Origin: JBAYDV01 sp041672845
GTDB lineage: Bacteria; Bacteroidota; Bacteroidia; Bacteroidales; UBA932
DNA length: 64,000 nucleotides
Direction of reading: 5' to 3'
NCBI GenBank assembly: GCA_041672845.1
Contig: JBAYYV010000005.1
Location: 99,325 to 163,324 of the forward strand
Positions 34,855 to 43,982 of this stretch are shown here, piece by piece (the stretch's first letter is position 1; every line of letters begins with the position of its first letter). The position numbers were made by a program, and so were the translations under genes. Under the pieces are notes generated by a model. The model searched no databases. It saw only the letters and a program-made list of their open reading frames with translations, and was not told the origin of the DNA.

Positions 34855-35889
34855 ATGGTGAAAAATAAGCAAGAACTACTTAGCCGTTTCAAAGAGTTAC
34901 AAATAAACATTTCTAATAAGAAATTTTCCCCCTTTTACATCTTTATGGGAGAAGAACCTTATTATACCGATATTTTAGTAGATCTTCTTATTAAAAATGT
35001 CTTAATAGAATCTGAAAAAGACTTTAATCAACACATTTATTATGCAAATGATATAGCTGCTGAACAAGTAGCATCATTAGCAGGAGAATTTCCCATGATG
35101 GCTAAACATCAGTTAATCATAGTGAAAGAAGCTCAAAACTTTAAAAAATTAGATGTGTTTGATAAATACTTAGATGATATGGTAGATTCTACTATATTGG
35201 TACTATGCTTTACTAATTCTAATGTAGATAAAAGAACGAATTTTTATAAACATGCTATAAAAAAGACATGTATTTTCAAATCAGACTCTCTTAAAGAAGA
35301 AGATGTCCCTTCATGGATAGAAAAATATATTACAAGCGCTGGTAGAGAAATAGAACCAAAAGCAGCTGTCTTAATGGCTAACTTTTTAGGAACAGAACTA
35401 AGAAAAATAGTATTAGAAATAGATAAACTATTTAAAAATACAGATAAAATTATCACAGGAGAAGATATTGAGAAAAACATTGGTATTTCTAGAACTTTCA
35501 ATGCTCCAGAATTAGCTGAGGCTTTAGCCTTACGAAATGCTGAGAAAGCCTATAAAATAGGTGTTTATTTATCTATGGATGCTAAGCAATACATCCAAAA
35601 TATCAGTGCTTATCTTTTCTATTTTTTCTCTAAAGTAGAAATAATGAAAGCTGCTATGATAAATATGGGTTCTCTCCCATCTTTAGATAATGCAGCTAAA
35701 CAAGCAGGTATTTTTTGGAAATATTCTACTCCTTTTAAAAATGCTTGTAAAAATTATAATTTGATACAGACCATGAAAATAATCTCTCACATTAGAGTAT
35801 GTGATTATTCTACTAAAAGCAACGCCCGTGGGAATGCCACAGACGCTGATTTAATAAATGACTTAATAGCTAATATTCTTAATGTTTAA
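34855..35889 (+). CDS. holA: DNA polymerase III subunit delta
   Basis: HolA is the clamp-loader subunit that opens the beta clamp. The ATG at 34855 (MVKNKQELLSRF) is preferred to the in-frame TTG at 34849; it gives 344 residues. The N-terminal AAA+-like domain has FYIFMGEEPYYTD and the later EFPMMAKHQLIIVKEAQ, typical of delta in Bacteroidota. The helical C-terminal collar domain follows. It is divergent from the HsdR-N-like gene, a conserved neighbourhood, and is followed by an intrinsic terminator. Confidence 0.92.
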   Translation: MVKNKQELLSRFKELQINISNKKFSPFYIFMGEEPYYTDILVDLLIKNVLIESEKDFNQHIYYANDIAAEQVASLAGEFPMMAKHQLIIVKEAQNFKKLDVFDKYLDDMVDSTILVLCFTNSNVDKRTNFYKHAIKKTCIFKSDSLKEEDVPSWIEKYITSAGREIEPKAAVLMANFLGTELRKIVLEIDKLFKNTDKIITGEDIEKNIGISRTFNAPELAEALALRNAEKAYKIGVYLSMDAKQYIQNISAYLFYFFSKVEIMKAAMINMGSLPSLDNAAKQAGIFWKYSTPFKNACKNYNLIQTMKIISHIRVCDYSTKSNARGNATDADLINDLIANILNV

Positions 35890-35923
35890 TAAATTTTAAT
35901 TATTCATTAAAATTATTAGTCAT

Positions 35924-35946
35924 AAATCTTTAGTCAAAGATTTTTT
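35924..35946 (+). terminator. Intrinsic terminator after holA
   Basis: A perfect 8-bp stem AAATCTTT / AAAGATTT with an AGTC loop and a T-run. It overlaps the stop of the convergent ettA by 2 bp. Confidence 0.7.
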
Positions 35947-37621
35947 ATCTCATAAGTTTCTTATACTTAAATGGTTTTGGATCATTATTACCAAAACGCA
36001 TCTTCCTATTTTCTTCATATTCTGAATAAGAACCTTCAAAGAAATATACTTTAGAATCTCCTTCAAATGCTAAAATATGAGTAGCGATTCTATCTAAGAA
36101 CCATCTATCATGAGAAATAACTACACCACAACCTGCAAAATTTTCAAGACCTTCTTCTAATGCACGAATAGTATTTACATCCACATCATTAGTAGGCTCA
36201 TCGAGTAATAACACATTTGCATTTTGCTTAAGAGTTAATGCCAACTGTAATCTATTTCGTTCACCACCAGAAAGAATTCCACAAAGTTTACCTTGATCAG
36301 AACCCGAAAAATTAAATCTAGAAACATAAGCTCTAGAATTTACTTCTTTGTTACCTAATTTAATGAATTCAGAATCTTGAGAAATAGTTTCATATACTGT
36401 TAGGTCAGGATCTATTTCTTTATGCTGCTGATCGACATAAGCTAATTTTACAGTTTCACCTACACTAAATTCGCCAGAATCGGGCTTTTCTGTACCCATT
36501 ATCATACGAAACAATGTAGTTTTACCTGCACCATTAGGACCAATAACTCCGACTATTCCGCCTTGCGGCATTTTAAAATTCAAATCTTCGAATAATATTT
36601 TATCACCGAAAGTTTTAGTTACAGATTTAGCCTCTATTACATTAGTACCTAATCTAGGACCATTAGGAATAAAAATCTCTAATCTTTCTTCCTTCTGTTT
36701 TCGATCTTCATTCATCATTTTTTCATAAGCACCAAGACGAGCTTTAGATTTAGCTCTACGAGCTTTTGGAGCCATTTTAACCCACTCTAACTCATGTTCT
36801 AAAGTCTTACTACGTTTACTAGCTTGCTTCTCTTCCTTGGCTAATCTCTGAGATTTCTGTTCTAGCCATAAAGAATAATTTCCTTTCCAAGGAATACCTT
36901 CTCCTCTATCTAGTTCCAAAATCCAACCTGCTACATTATCTAAGAAATATCTATCATGGGTAACTGCTATAACTGTACCTTTATATTGATTTAAATGAGC
37001 CTCTAACCATTGAATACTTTCTGTATCTAAATGGTTAGTAGGTTCATCTAATAATAAGACATCAGGCTCTTGAAGTAATAATCTACAAAGTGCTATCCTT
37101 CTTCTTTCTCCACCAGATAGAGTTTTTACTGAAGCATCAGCCGGAGGACAATAAAGAGCATCCATAGCTCTCTGTAATTTAGAGTCTATATCCCATCCCC
37201 CAATACGATCTATCTTATCGGTTAATTCTCCCTGATAAGCAATAAGTTTATTCATCTGGTCATCAGTCATCTCTTCACCAAACTTGAGATTTACTTGTTC
37301 GTATTCTTTTAAGAGACCTACGACTTCTGATACTCCTTCTTGAACTACTTCTTTTACAGTTTTAGAATCATCTAACAGAGGTTCCTGTTCTAGGTAACCT
37401 ACTGAATAACCTGGAGCCCAAGCTACTTCTCCTTGATAAGAAGTTTCTAAACCTGCAATAATTTTCATCAAAGTAGATTTACCTGAACCATTAAGACCTA
37501 TGATTCCTATTTTCGCACCATAAAAAAAGGATAAATAAATATCTTTAAGTATTACTTTATTATTGTGTGGGAGTACTTTACCAACTCCATTCATAGAAAA
37601 AATTACTTTTTCATCTGCCAT
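35945..37621 (-). CDS. ettA: Energy-dependent translational throttle protein EttA
   Basis: EttA is an ABC-F protein that binds the ribosomal E site and gates entry into elongation according to the ATP/ADP ratio. The 558-residue protein has two ABC domains without membrane helices. The first has Walker A GLNGSGKST, LSGGERRRIAL and DEPTNHLD. The second has GPNGAGKTT, LSGGERNRLQL and DEPTNDVD. The interdomain P-site tRNA-interaction motif and the EttA-type arm insertion (residues about 90-145) fit EttA rather than Uup or a drug-resistance ABC-F. It has its own −7 box. Confidence 0.93.
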   Translation of the reverse strand: MADEKVIFSMNGVGKVLPHNNKVILKDIYLSFFYGAKIGIIGLNGSGKSTLMKIIAGLETSYQGEVAWAPGYSVGYLEQEPLLDDSKTVKEVVQEGVSEVVGLLKEYEQVNLKFGEEMTDDQMNKLIAYQGELTDKIDRIGGWDIDSKLQRAMDALYCPPADASVKTLSGGERRRIALCRLLLQEPDVLLLDEPTNHLDTESIQWLEAHLNQYKGTVIAVTHDRYFLDNVAGWILELDRGEGIPWKGNYSLWLEQKSQRLAKEEKQASKRSKTLEHELEWVKMAPKARRAKSKARLGAYEKMMNEDRKQKEERLEIFIPNGPRLGTNVIEAKSVTKTFGDKILFEDLNFKMPQGGIVGVIGPNGAGKTTLFRMIMGTEKPDSGEFSVGETVKLAYVDQQHKEIDPDLTVYETISQDSEFIKLGNKEVNSRAYVSRFNFSGSDQGKLCGILSGGERNRLQLALTLKQNANVLLLDEPTNDVDVNTIRALEEGLENFAGCGVVISHDRWFLDRIATHILAFEGDSKVYFFEGSYSEYEENRKMRFGNNDPKPFKYKKLMR

Positions 37622-37647
37622 AAATTGTATTTTATTTTTATATATTT

Positions 37648-38013
37648 CTAATATTTTTTACAAAAGTACAATTTTTTTTCAATTAATAATTTCTTTATTG
37701 AATAGCCGAATTCTCTTTTTACTAGTCTATTTAACATACGAGAATTTGAAAAGCCAGATAAGATTACTAAATCTTCTACATCTATAAGATCCAAATGGTT
37801 ATAATCAAAGCTATTGACAAGTTCTAAAAAATAATTTAATCTATACTTATTAAGATATGTTCTAAAATTCATCCCTTGATTATTAATAGCTTGTGAAAGA
37901 TATGTTCTATTGGTATTTAGCAAAAAGGCCACATTCTCAATAGTAAGATCAGCTTTTAGAAATAGATGTCTTAACTTCATCACATTCTCTAATCTTTGAT
38001 AAATTTTGATCAT
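37648..38013 (-). CDS. Detached AraC-type DNA-binding protein
   Basis: The 121-residue protein is a lone AraC helix-turn-helix pair. The first HTH (ADLTIENVAFLLNTNRTYLSQAINN) and second (LVILSGFSNSRMLNRLVKREFG) align end to end with the C-terminal domain of the membrane AraC regulator just upstream. The similarity begins at about residue 3 (IYQRLENV against IHEILNLF), which supports the ATG at 38013 even though it overlaps the upstream gene by 65 bp in another frame; an ATG at 37980 is the alternative. It looks like a partial duplicate that lost its sensor part but kept its reading frame. Confidence 0.65.
   Translation of the reverse strand: MIKIYQRLENVMKLRHLFLKADLTIENVAFLLNTNRTYLSQAINNQGMNFRTYLNKYRLNYFLELVNSFDYNHLDLIDVEDLVILSGFSNSRMLNRLVKREFGYSIKKLLIEKKLYFCKKY
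37661..37668 (-). promoter_or_regulatory. −7 box for ettA
   Basis: TACTTTTG on the − strand lies 39 bp before the ettA ATG, within the last codons of the detached AraC-type gene. No −33 box was seen. Confidence 0.4.
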
Positions 38014-39055
38014 GTATTTGACTTTTAGCTTTTTTACGCCACTGTCCTGGCGTCATAGACATAATATACTTGAATGCATTAGTAAATGAAGTAATATTCT
38101 TAAATCCTGATTTAGAAAGTAACTCAGGAACTGATATATCACTATCTGATAAAACTATTATCATAGATTCTCTTACTCTATAATAATTTACTAGTTCTCT
38201 AAAATTCTTATGAGCATATAAATTAATTATTCGAGAAATATATGTCTTATTAGAACACAATAAAGATGAAACATCTTCTATTTTTAGATTTTTATTTAAG
38301 AACAACTTTTTCCTTTCAAATAAATTCAAAATTTCATGAATAGGATTAGAACTAGAAATATCTACTAATGATTTAGATAAACTAGGTGGAATTTTAACCT
38401 TTTTTACAATTTCAGAAGTCACTTTAGGTGGTTTAATATATACTAAATAAATATTTAATAATAAAAATATATACATTATACTTGGACTAAAATATATAAA
38501 ATTATTTATATAAGGATGATCCATAGAATAAAATAATAAATAATAGATAACATTAACTAGTACTAGATAAAGAATAGATATAATCTTATCTAATACATCT
38601 ACACTAAAGAACTTCTTATTTTCATTTATAAGAGTATAAATAAAACGAATTAAACAATAAATAATGATAGAAAATAAAATACCAGATACTATATTATGGA
38701 AAACATAATATATTTTTAATCCAATTACGATATCTCCTACATCATACAAAAAAATAAGTCCAAGAACTGTCACAAGATAATATTTCATTATTCTAATTTT
38801 ATTCTTGATATCAAAATTAAAAGTAGTAATAACAGCTGCTGGAATAATTAGATAAAATTTTTCAATTAGAACACGATTATCTATAAGATTATTAAAATAC
38901 TTATTAATCAATAAGTTCAATGTTAGAACAGTAAAAAGACTCCAAGTAAGAATTTCTTCTTCTTGGTTATAAGCTCGATGATTTTTTCTTGAATTTGAAA
39001 TTTTAAATGATATAATTATAGATGTAATTATATACAAGGCAATAGGTATTGTCAT
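37949..39055 (-). CDS. Membrane-anchored AraC-family regulator
   Basis: The 368-residue protein has about seven membrane helices over residues 1-215 (first helix IALYIITSIIISFKI, last FIYFSPSIMYIFLLLNIYLV). A cytoplasmic linker follows, then an AraC HTH domain at about 245-345, with the second-HTH pattern PELLSKSGFKNITSFTNAFKYIMSMTPGQWRK. Membrane-embedded AraC regulators of this shape are common in Bacteroidota. The ligand and targets are unknown. The gene has a good promoter, a 130-nt leader containing a long inverted repeat, and overlaps the detached AraC domain gene downstream. Confidence 0.82.
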   Translation of the reverse strand: MTIPIALYIITSIIISFKISNSRKNHRAYNQEEEILTWSLFTVLTLNLLINKYFNNLIDNRVLIEKFYLIIPAAVITTFNFDIKNKIRIMKYYLVTVLGLIFLYDVGDIVIGLKIYYVFHNIVSGILFSIIIYCLIRFIYTLINENKKFFSVDVLDKIISILYLVLVNVIYYLLFYSMDHPYINNFIYFSPSIMYIFLLLNIYLVYIKPPKVTSEIVKKVKIPPSLSKSLVDISSSNPIHEILNLFERKKLFLNKNLKIEDVSSLLCSNKTYISRIINLYAHKNFRELVNYYRVRESMIIVLSDSDISVPELLSKSGFKNITSFTNAFKYIMSMTPGQWRKKAKSQIHDQNLSKIRECDEVKTSISKS

Positions 39056-39102
39056 TTGTTAGGTTTTAAATAGTTAGTTATTAAGTTAAAGATTTTAACA
39101 AA

Positions 39103-39173
39103 TATTAGTAATAATAACTATAAATTGATATATTATATTTAATCAATATTTTTACAACTAATTATTACTAATA
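39103..39173. repeat. 13-bp perfect inverted repeat in the AraC leader
   Basis: The arms TATTAGTAATAAT (39103-39115) and ATTATTACTAATA (39161-39173) are exact reverse complements 45 bp apart. An inner ATTGAT/ATCAAT pair lies between them. They sit between the predicted transcription start (about 39185) and the start codon (39055) of the membrane AraC gene. They could be paired operators for an AraC-type protein or an RNA stem. There is no T-run to suggest a terminator. Confidence 0.7.
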
Positions 39174-39190
39174 CTTATTACAATCTTTTA

Positions 39191-39222
39191 CAAACATATA
39201 CTCACTAAACCTTATAAACAAA
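39191..39222 (-). promoter_or_regulatory. Promoter of the AraC pair (TTTG-N20-TATGTTTG)
   Basis: On the − strand, −33 TTTG (39222-39219), a 20-nt spacer and −7 TATGTTTG (39198-39191) match the Bacteroidota consensus. The leader would be about 130 nt long. Confidence 0.65.
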
Positions 39223-39263
39223 TTTTTATAAGAAATTTGAATATTTTTTACGTTTCTATAATT

Positions 39264-40241
39264 TTACTTTTTAATTTTGTCGAAGCCATTTCCATAAACA
39301 CCCATAACATTACCTACGGATATAAAGGCATCAGAGTCGATTTCTTTAACCATTTTGAAGATTAAATTCATCTCAGATTTACGAATTACGACCATAAGTA
39401 TTTTTCCTTCTTTTTTAGTATACCAACCTGTACCTGATAAAATAGTAACACCCCTTTTTAAAGGAGTTATGACATCTGCTATCTCCTTATACTTAGAAGA
39501 GAAAATAAATATTTGAACAGATCTTCTATTACCATTAACAAATAAATCAATAGAAGTACCACAGAACCCGATAATAAGAAAACCGTATAAGGTATTAGCT
39601 AATTTAACACCAATGGTAGCTGCAGTACCATCAGGAGTAATAGTAGGTAATAACATAGTACAACTAATAATAATGATATCCATAAATAAGATTAGCCTTC
39701 CGGGGGCTATATTTCTATATTTACTTATCATAAGTGCGATAACATCTGTACCTCCCGTACTACCCCCTCTAGTAAATGTCATACCAATACCTACACCTGT
39801 TACTGCACCAGCAAAAATAGAAGATATCAGTTTACCATTAGTAATAGCTATTTCTTGAATAAATGCTTGAGGATAAATTCCTGGTAATATTTTAAAGAAT
39901 AAAGACGCTACGACTATGCCATAGATGGTTTTGATACCAAAACCCTTCCCTAATACTTTCATAGCTATTCCCAATAATACCAGATTAATCAAAAAGTAAG
40001 AATAACTAACTTCAAAACCGGTAATGTAATAAATGATAGCACCAATACCTGACACACCACCGCCTACTAAACCATTAGGCAATATAAAGATTACCCATGC
40101 TGAGGTATAAATCAACAAACCTAAAGTAATAATTAAATAATCTTCAAAAATTTTATAGACTTTCTTAAAGTTTAGTTTTTCTTTAGGAAAAATTCGTTTT
40201 TTAGTTGAATTTTTTATTTTTCTTTTGATTTCTTTTTCCAT
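39264..40241 (-). CDS. YitT-family membrane protein, copy 2
   Basis: This 325-residue protein has a basic N terminus, five or six membrane helices (DUF161-type, with the ARGGSTGGTD-like motif FTRGGSTGGTD) and a C-terminal cytoplasmic DUF2179 domain ending VYGNGFDKIK. The function of YitT proteins is not established. It overlaps the upstream yitT gene by 28 bp and shares the same architecture and motifs, so the pair is a diverged tandem duplication. It is the last gene of a probable leuS-yitT-yitT transcript. Confidence 0.85.
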   Translation of the reverse strand: MEKEIKRKIKNSTKKRIFPKEKLNFKKVYKIFEDYLIITLGLLIYTSAWVIFILPNGLVGGGVSGIGAIIYYITGFEVSYSYFLINLVLLGIAMKVLGKGFGIKTIYGIVVASLFFKILPGIYPQAFIQEIAITNGKLISSIFAGAVTGVGIGMTFTRGGSTGGTDVIALMISKYRNIAPGRLILFMDIIIISCTMLLPTITPDGTAATIGVKLANTLYGFLIIGFCGTSIDLFVNGNRRSVQIFIFSSKYKEIADVITPLKRGVTILSGTGWYTKKEGKILMVVIRKSEMNLIFKMVKEIDSDAFISVGNVMGVYGNGFDKIKK

Positions 40242-41134
40242 GTTATCTTTCCTTCTTTTATTTGGTCAAAGCCTCTACCATACACACTAGTTGTAGGTGT
40301 CACAGTAATAAAAGCTTTACTATCTATTTTTTTAATCTCACGAGTAAGTTCAGTGAGTTGTTGTTTTCTAGCGACTATAATAAGAATTTTAAGATCCTCA
40401 TTAGAATACCCACCTTTAGCCTCAATAGAAGTAACTCCGCGATTCATCTTCGTAATCATCTCATCTCTAATCTCTTTAGGTTTTTGAGTAAATATTAACA
40501 TCTGTATAGACTGCTTAGTTCCAGTCATTATATAGTCTATCGTTAATGAAAAAGTTATCAATACTATATAGCCATAAACTGCATCAGACAAAGTTTTATT
40601 AGGCACAAAAAGTATAGATGATACGATAATCATATCACTAATCATATAAAATCTACCTAATGATATATCATAGAATTTATTAGCTATTAAAGCTAATACA
40701 TCTGTTCCACCAGTACTTCCTCCTTGAGAAAATACTATAGAAATACCTATAGCACAAAAAGCACCTCCTATAATAGCATTTATAGCAGGATTTGAAATAG
40801 TAGTCTGCCAAGTAATAAATAATGGTAAAAGCTTAAAAGACAAAGTGGCTATTCCTATAGCAAATAAAGTTTTTATACCAAATCCATGTCCTAATATTAA
40901 GATACCTATCACTAATAATAAAACATTTAAAACTAAATATGATAAATATACAGGAATACCACCATTAGTAGCATATGATATTATCAATGACATACCTGTC
41001 ACACCTCCACTACCTATACCATTAGGTATAATAAAAGCTATACATCCAAAAACATATAAAAATATTCCAAAAGCTATCAGGAAATATTCTTTAATACCTA
41101 TTAAAACAATATTTTCTTTTATAATTTTATCCAA
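40214..41134 (-). CDS. YitT-family membrane protein, copy 1
   Basis: The 306-residue protein has the same layout as its neighbour: membrane helices over residues 10-200 with the FSQGGSTGGTD motif, then a DUF2179 domain ending VYGRGFDQIKEG. The C-terminal tail is lysine-rich (KITWKKKSKEK). It begins 31 bp after the leuS stop. A leuS-yitT arrangement is, to my knowledge, common in Bacteroidota; the second yitT is the extra element here. Transport or ligand-sensing roles have been proposed for the family without firm evidence. Confidence 0.86.
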   Translation of the reverse strand: MDKIIKENIVLIGIKEYFLIAFGIFLYVFGCIAFIIPNGIGSGGVTGMSLIISYATNGGIPVYLSYLVLNVLLLVIGILILGHGFGIKTLFAIGIATLSFKLLPLFITWQTTISNPAINAIIGGAFCAIGISIVFSQGGSTGGTDVLALIANKFYDISLGRFYMISDMIIVSSILFVPNKTLSDAVYGYIVLITFSLTIDYIMTGTKQSIQMLIFTQKPKEIRDEMITKMNRGVTSIEAKGGYSNEDLKILIIVARKQQLTELTREIKKIDSKAFITVTPTTSVYGRGFDQIKEGKITWKKKSKEK

Positions 41135-41165
41135 ACCTATATTTATTAATAATTATTTTAAAAAA

Positions 41166-43937
41166 TCAGCAAACAATATTAACGATTCTTCCTGGAACTA
41201 CTATTATTTTTTTAACAGCTTTTCCTTCTAAATATTTCGCAGCATCATCTGATAATAATACTATTTTTTGAATTTCATCCTTAGATAAATCTTTAGATAA
41301 AGTCATCACAAATCTTTTCTTACCGTTAAATGAGATAGGATATTCTACAGTATTTTCTATAGTATATTCTTTTACATATTTAGGGAACTTTGCATATATT
41401 ATAGAGTTCTTATAACCAGCAAGTGACCACAGTTCTTCAGCAATATGAGGAGCAAAAGAAGAAATTAATATTATAATAGGCTCTAAGACTTCTCTAGAAT
41501 CTGTTTTTAAATCAGTTAATTCATTTACAGCTATCATAAATGCACTTATAGATGTATTATAAGAAAAGTTCTCTATATCGGTCTGTATTTTATTTATAAG
41601 AGTATGAAGTATTTTTAATTCAGCTGGAGTAGCTTTCTTATCAGTAAGAGTAAATACATCTTCCTTGTGATAAAGTCTCCAAAATTTCTTTAAGAATCTA
41701 TGAACACCATCGATTCCGTTAGTATTCCATGGCTTAGACTGTTCTAATGGTCCTAAAAACATTTCATACATTCTAAGAGTATCAGCCCCATAAGTATCAC
41801 AGATATTATCTGGATTTACGACATTAAACATAGACTTACTCATTTTTTCTACAGCATGACCGCATTTATAAACTCCATCTTCTAATTCAAACTCAGCATC
41901 TTTATATTCAGTTCTCCATTTTTTAAATCCTTCTATATCTAAACAATCTTCATGAACGATATTTACATCACAATGAATTTCTGTAGTATCATATTTATCT
42001 TTAAGACCATAAGAAACGAACTTATTAGTATCTTTTATTCTATATACAAAATTAGATCTACCTTGAATCATTCCTTGGTTTACTAATTTTTTAAAAGGTT
42101 CTTTTTCACATACAAGACCCATATCAAATAAAAACTTATTCCAAAAACGAGAATAGATTAAATGACCCGTAGCATGCTCAGTACCTCCTATATAAAGATC
42201 CACATCTCTCCAATATTCATCTATTTTTTTATCCACTAAAGCATTTTCATTATGAGGGTCCATATATCTTAAATAATAAGCACTACTACCTGCAAACCCA
42301 GGCATTGTACTTGTTTCCAAGGGATAACCGTCTATAGTCCAATGTTCAGCACGAGCCAACGGTGGTTCACCAGCAGCTGTAGGTAAAAATTTATCTACTT
42401 TAGGTAATTTTAAAGGTAATTTGTCTTCTGACAATGGAGTAGCTATTCCATCTTTAAAATATATAGGAAATGGTTCCCCCCAATATCTTTGTCTTGAGAA
42501 AACCGCATCTCTTAATCTATAATTAATTTTTCTTCTTCCTATTCCTATTTCTTGTACTTTTTTAATAGCCGCTGGTATAGCTTCTTTTACAGTCATACCA
42601 TTTAAAAAACCTGAATTACACATTATACCAGATTTAGCATCAAAACTTTCTTTAGAAATATCACAACCTTCAATTAATGGGATAATAGGAAGATTAAAAG
42701 TCTTAGCAAAAGCGTAGTCTCTAGAATCATGAGCAGGTACTGCCATAATAGCTCCAGTTCCATAACCAGATAATACATATTCAGAAATCCAAATAGGAAC
42801 ATCTTTTTTTGTTAAAGGATTTTTAGCATATGAACCAGTAAAAACTCCTGTTATTTTTCTAGTTTCAGCCATTCTTTCGCGCTCTGTTTTACGCATAGCT
42901 TTTTTAAGATAAGCATCTACTTCTTTTCTCTTTTCTGGTCTAGTTAATTTATCTACCCATTCACTCTCAGGAGCAAGTACCATAAATGTAACTCCAAATA
43001 CTGTATCTGCTCGAGTAGTAAAAATAGTCATATCATAGTTATCATGACCATTAGAAACTTTAAATAACATCTCAGCACCCTGAGATTTACCTATCCAGTT
43101 TTTTTGCATATCCTTCAAGGAATCAGACCATTGAAGTTCATTCATATCTTTAAGCAGTCTTTCAGCATAAGCCGAAACTCTTAACTGCCATTGTTTCATT
43201 TTTTTCTGTATAACAGTATAACCTCCACGAACAGATACTCCTTCTTTAACTTCATCATTGGCTAAAACAGTGCCTAATTCAGCACACCAGTTAACAGATG
43301 TTTCGCCTTGATATGCTATTCTAAAATTCATTAGAATATCTGCCTGTTTTTTCTCATTGAAAGATTTCCAATCAGAAACAGAGAATTTTTCATAGCCTTC
43401 AGTCCATTCATTACCAAAAGGAATACCTTCACTTCCCTCTTTTTCAAATATCTCTACTAATTCACTTATGAGTCTAGCTTTTTCAATAGATTTATCATAC
43501 CAATGATCAAACATTTGAAGGAATACCCATTGAGTCCATTTATAATAAGCTGAATCACTAGTCCTTACTTCTCTAGACCAATCATATGAAAATCCTATTC
43601 TATCCATTTGCTGACGATATCTAGCAATATTTTGTTCTGTAGTTATTTCAGGATGTTGTCCAGTCTGAATAGCATATTGTTCAGCAGGTAAACCAAAAGA
43701 ATCATAACCCATAGGATGAAGGACATTAAATCCTTTCAATCTTTTATACCTGCTATATATATCAGATGCGATGTAACCCAAAGGATGTCCCACATGTAAT
43801 CCTGCACCTGAAGGATATGGAAACATATCCAAAACATAATATTTAGGTTTATCACTTTTATTTTCAGCTTTAAATACCTTATTATCAGCCCAATACTGCT
43901 GCCACTTCTTTTCTATTTCTTTAAAGTTATACTCCAT
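41166..43937 (-). CDS. leuS: Leucyl-tRNA synthetase
   Basis: LeuRS charges tRNA-Leu. The 923-residue class Ia enzyme has the HIGH motif as HVGH in PSGAGLHVGHPLGY (residues about 42-55), the HPMGYDSFGLPAEQYA segment, and the CP1 editing domain with FTTRADTVFGVTF and the VPAHDSRDYAFA motif, where the Asp of the editing site is kept. The RQRYWGEPFP block and the catalytic KMSKS (EKMSKSMFNV) are also present. Length and domain order are as in other Bacteroidota LeuRS. A −7 box lies 26 bp upstream. Confidence 0.96.
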   Translation of the reverse strand: MEYNFKEIEKKWQQYWADNKVFKAENKSDKPKYYVLDMFPYPSGAGLHVGHPLGYIASDIYSRYKRLKGFNVLHPMGYDSFGLPAEQYAIQTGQHPEITTEQNIARYRQQMDRIGFSYDWSREVRTSDSAYYKWTQWVFLQMFDHWYDKSIEKARLISELVEIFEKEGSEGIPFGNEWTEGYEKFSVSDWKSFNEKKQADILMNFRIAYQGETSVNWCAELGTVLANDEVKEGVSVRGGYTVIQKKMKQWQLRVSAYAERLLKDMNELQWSDSLKDMQKNWIGKSQGAEMLFKVSNGHDNYDMTIFTTRADTVFGVTFMVLAPESEWVDKLTRPEKRKEVDAYLKKAMRKTERERMAETRKITGVFTGSYAKNPLTKKDVPIWISEYVLSGYGTGAIMAVPAHDSRDYAFAKTFNLPIIPLIEGCDISKESFDAKSGIMCNSGFLNGMTVKEAIPAAIKKVQEIGIGRRKINYRLRDAVFSRQRYWGEPFPIYFKDGIATPLSEDKLPLKLPKVDKFLPTAAGEPPLARAEHWTIDGYPLETSTMPGFAGSSAYYLRYMDPHNENALVDKKIDEYWRDVDLYIGGTEHATGHLIYSRFWNKFLFDMGLVCEKEPFKKLVNQGMIQGRSNFVYRIKDTNKFVSYGLKDKYDTTEIHCDVNIVHEDCLDIEGFKKWRTEYKDAEFELEDGVYKCGHAVEKMSKSMFNVVNPDNICDTYGADTLRMYEMFLGPLEQSKPWNTNGIDGVHRFLKKFWRLYHKEDVFTLTDKKATPAELKILHTLINKIQTDIENFSYNTSISAFMIAVNELTDLKTDSREVLEPIIILISSFAPHIAEELWSLAGYKNSIIYAKFPKYVKEYTIENTVEYPISFNGKKRFVMTLSKDLSKDEIQKIVLLSDDAAKYLEGKAVKKIIVVPGRIVNIVC

Positions 43938-43962
43938 TTGTATTCTAGTTTTTTCTCGTCCG

Positions 43963-43970
43963 CAAAGTTA
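43963..43970 (-). promoter_or_regulatory. −7 box for leuS
   Basis: TAACTTTG on the − strand matches TAnnTTTG 26 bp before the leuS ATG. No −33 box was seen. Confidence 0.45.
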
Positions 43971-43982
43971 ATATTTCTTTAA

